The translations under genes were made by a program, and so were the position numbers. A stretch of DNA of 21,163 nt, from NCBI GenBank assembly GCA_045645245.1, contig JAZRIK010000082.1, positions 1-21,163 on the forward strand, written 5' to 3'. The notes beneath the pieces are model-generated. The model had not been told where the DNA came from. It saw only the letters and a list, made by a program, of their open reading frames with translations, and ran no database searches. Positions 21,149 through 21,163 of this stretch are shown piece by piece (the stretch's first letter is position 1; each line of letters opens with the position of its first letter). This stretch comes from Scatosoma sp045645245 (GTDB taxonomy: Bacteria; Bacillota; Clostridia; Christensenellales; Borkfalkiaceae).

Positions 21149-21163
21149 ATTTCATTCCATACA

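Noticed and set aside
1..21163. tRNA, rRNA or mobile-element genes
   Set aside because: I found no tRNA-like cloverleaf, rRNA segment, transposase or integrase on either strand by reading; a tRNAscan or HMM run would be decisive.

Overview
The window looks like chromosomal DNA from an uncultured, probably spore-forming member of the Clostridia (Bacillota). The evidence is Firmicutes-type gene content and order (prmA-rsmE-mtaB-HIT), strong AGGAGG-type ribosome binding sites, near-consensus sigma-A promoters (TTGACA, 17 bp, TATAAT), small sporulation-linked families (DUF1540, a YwmB-like protein, a SpoIIQ-like M23 protein), and a PurA of a variant I associate with Lachnospiraceae-like clostridia. 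Base composition appears even across the window. I see no integrase, transposase, phage gene, CRISPR array, tRNA or rRNA.

Layout, left to right. 1-2222 (-): the first two thirds of rpoB, cut by the left edge, with its own promoter and a leader of about 220 nt. 2562-5512 (+): rqcP, a fused ispDF, an intergenic repeat block, then radA. 5634-6899 (+): a PlsC-like acyltransferase carrying a zinc ribbon. 7028-9557 (-): purA and, downstream of it, meso-diaminopimelate dehydrogenase (ddh), separated by an array of small palindromes. 9762-10556 (-): a short-chain dehydrogenase with its own promoter and terminator. 10665-15244 (-): prmA-rsmE-mtaB-HIT, a translation/RNA-modification operon, followed by a YwmB-like protein and a SpoIIQ-like M23 protein. 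15402-15896 (+): a zinc-ribbon Nudix hydrolase. 16013-17500 (+): a DUF1846 protein. 17546-18682 (-): a stand-alone PTS EIIC-type membrane protein. 18844-19014 (-): a 56-residue DUF1540 protein. 19150-20585 (+): rplI and a YitT-family membrane protein. 20822-21097 (+): an HU-type nucleoid protein.

Most genes are housekeeping: transcription (rpoB), ribosome function and rescue (rqcP, prmA, rsmE, rplI, mtaB), isoprenoid precursors (ispDF), DNA repair (radA), purine synthesis (purA), lysine/cell-wall diaminopimelate (ddh) and chromosome packaging (HU).

The least explained DNA is intergenic. Two blocks (3928-4092 and 8041-8256) are built from tiny hairpins whose stems differ in sequence, joined by a near-constant AATTCAC/ATTTCAC linker, and they share a core of about 21-23 nt. 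In the second block the linker orientation flips at the core. This is the strongest candidate for an undescribed element. Other points: a probably leaderless prmA transcript, a 10-bp stem that hides the ribosome binding site of the YwmB-like gene, phased A/T tracts upstream of the HU promoter, and an HU arm lacking most of its usual arginines.
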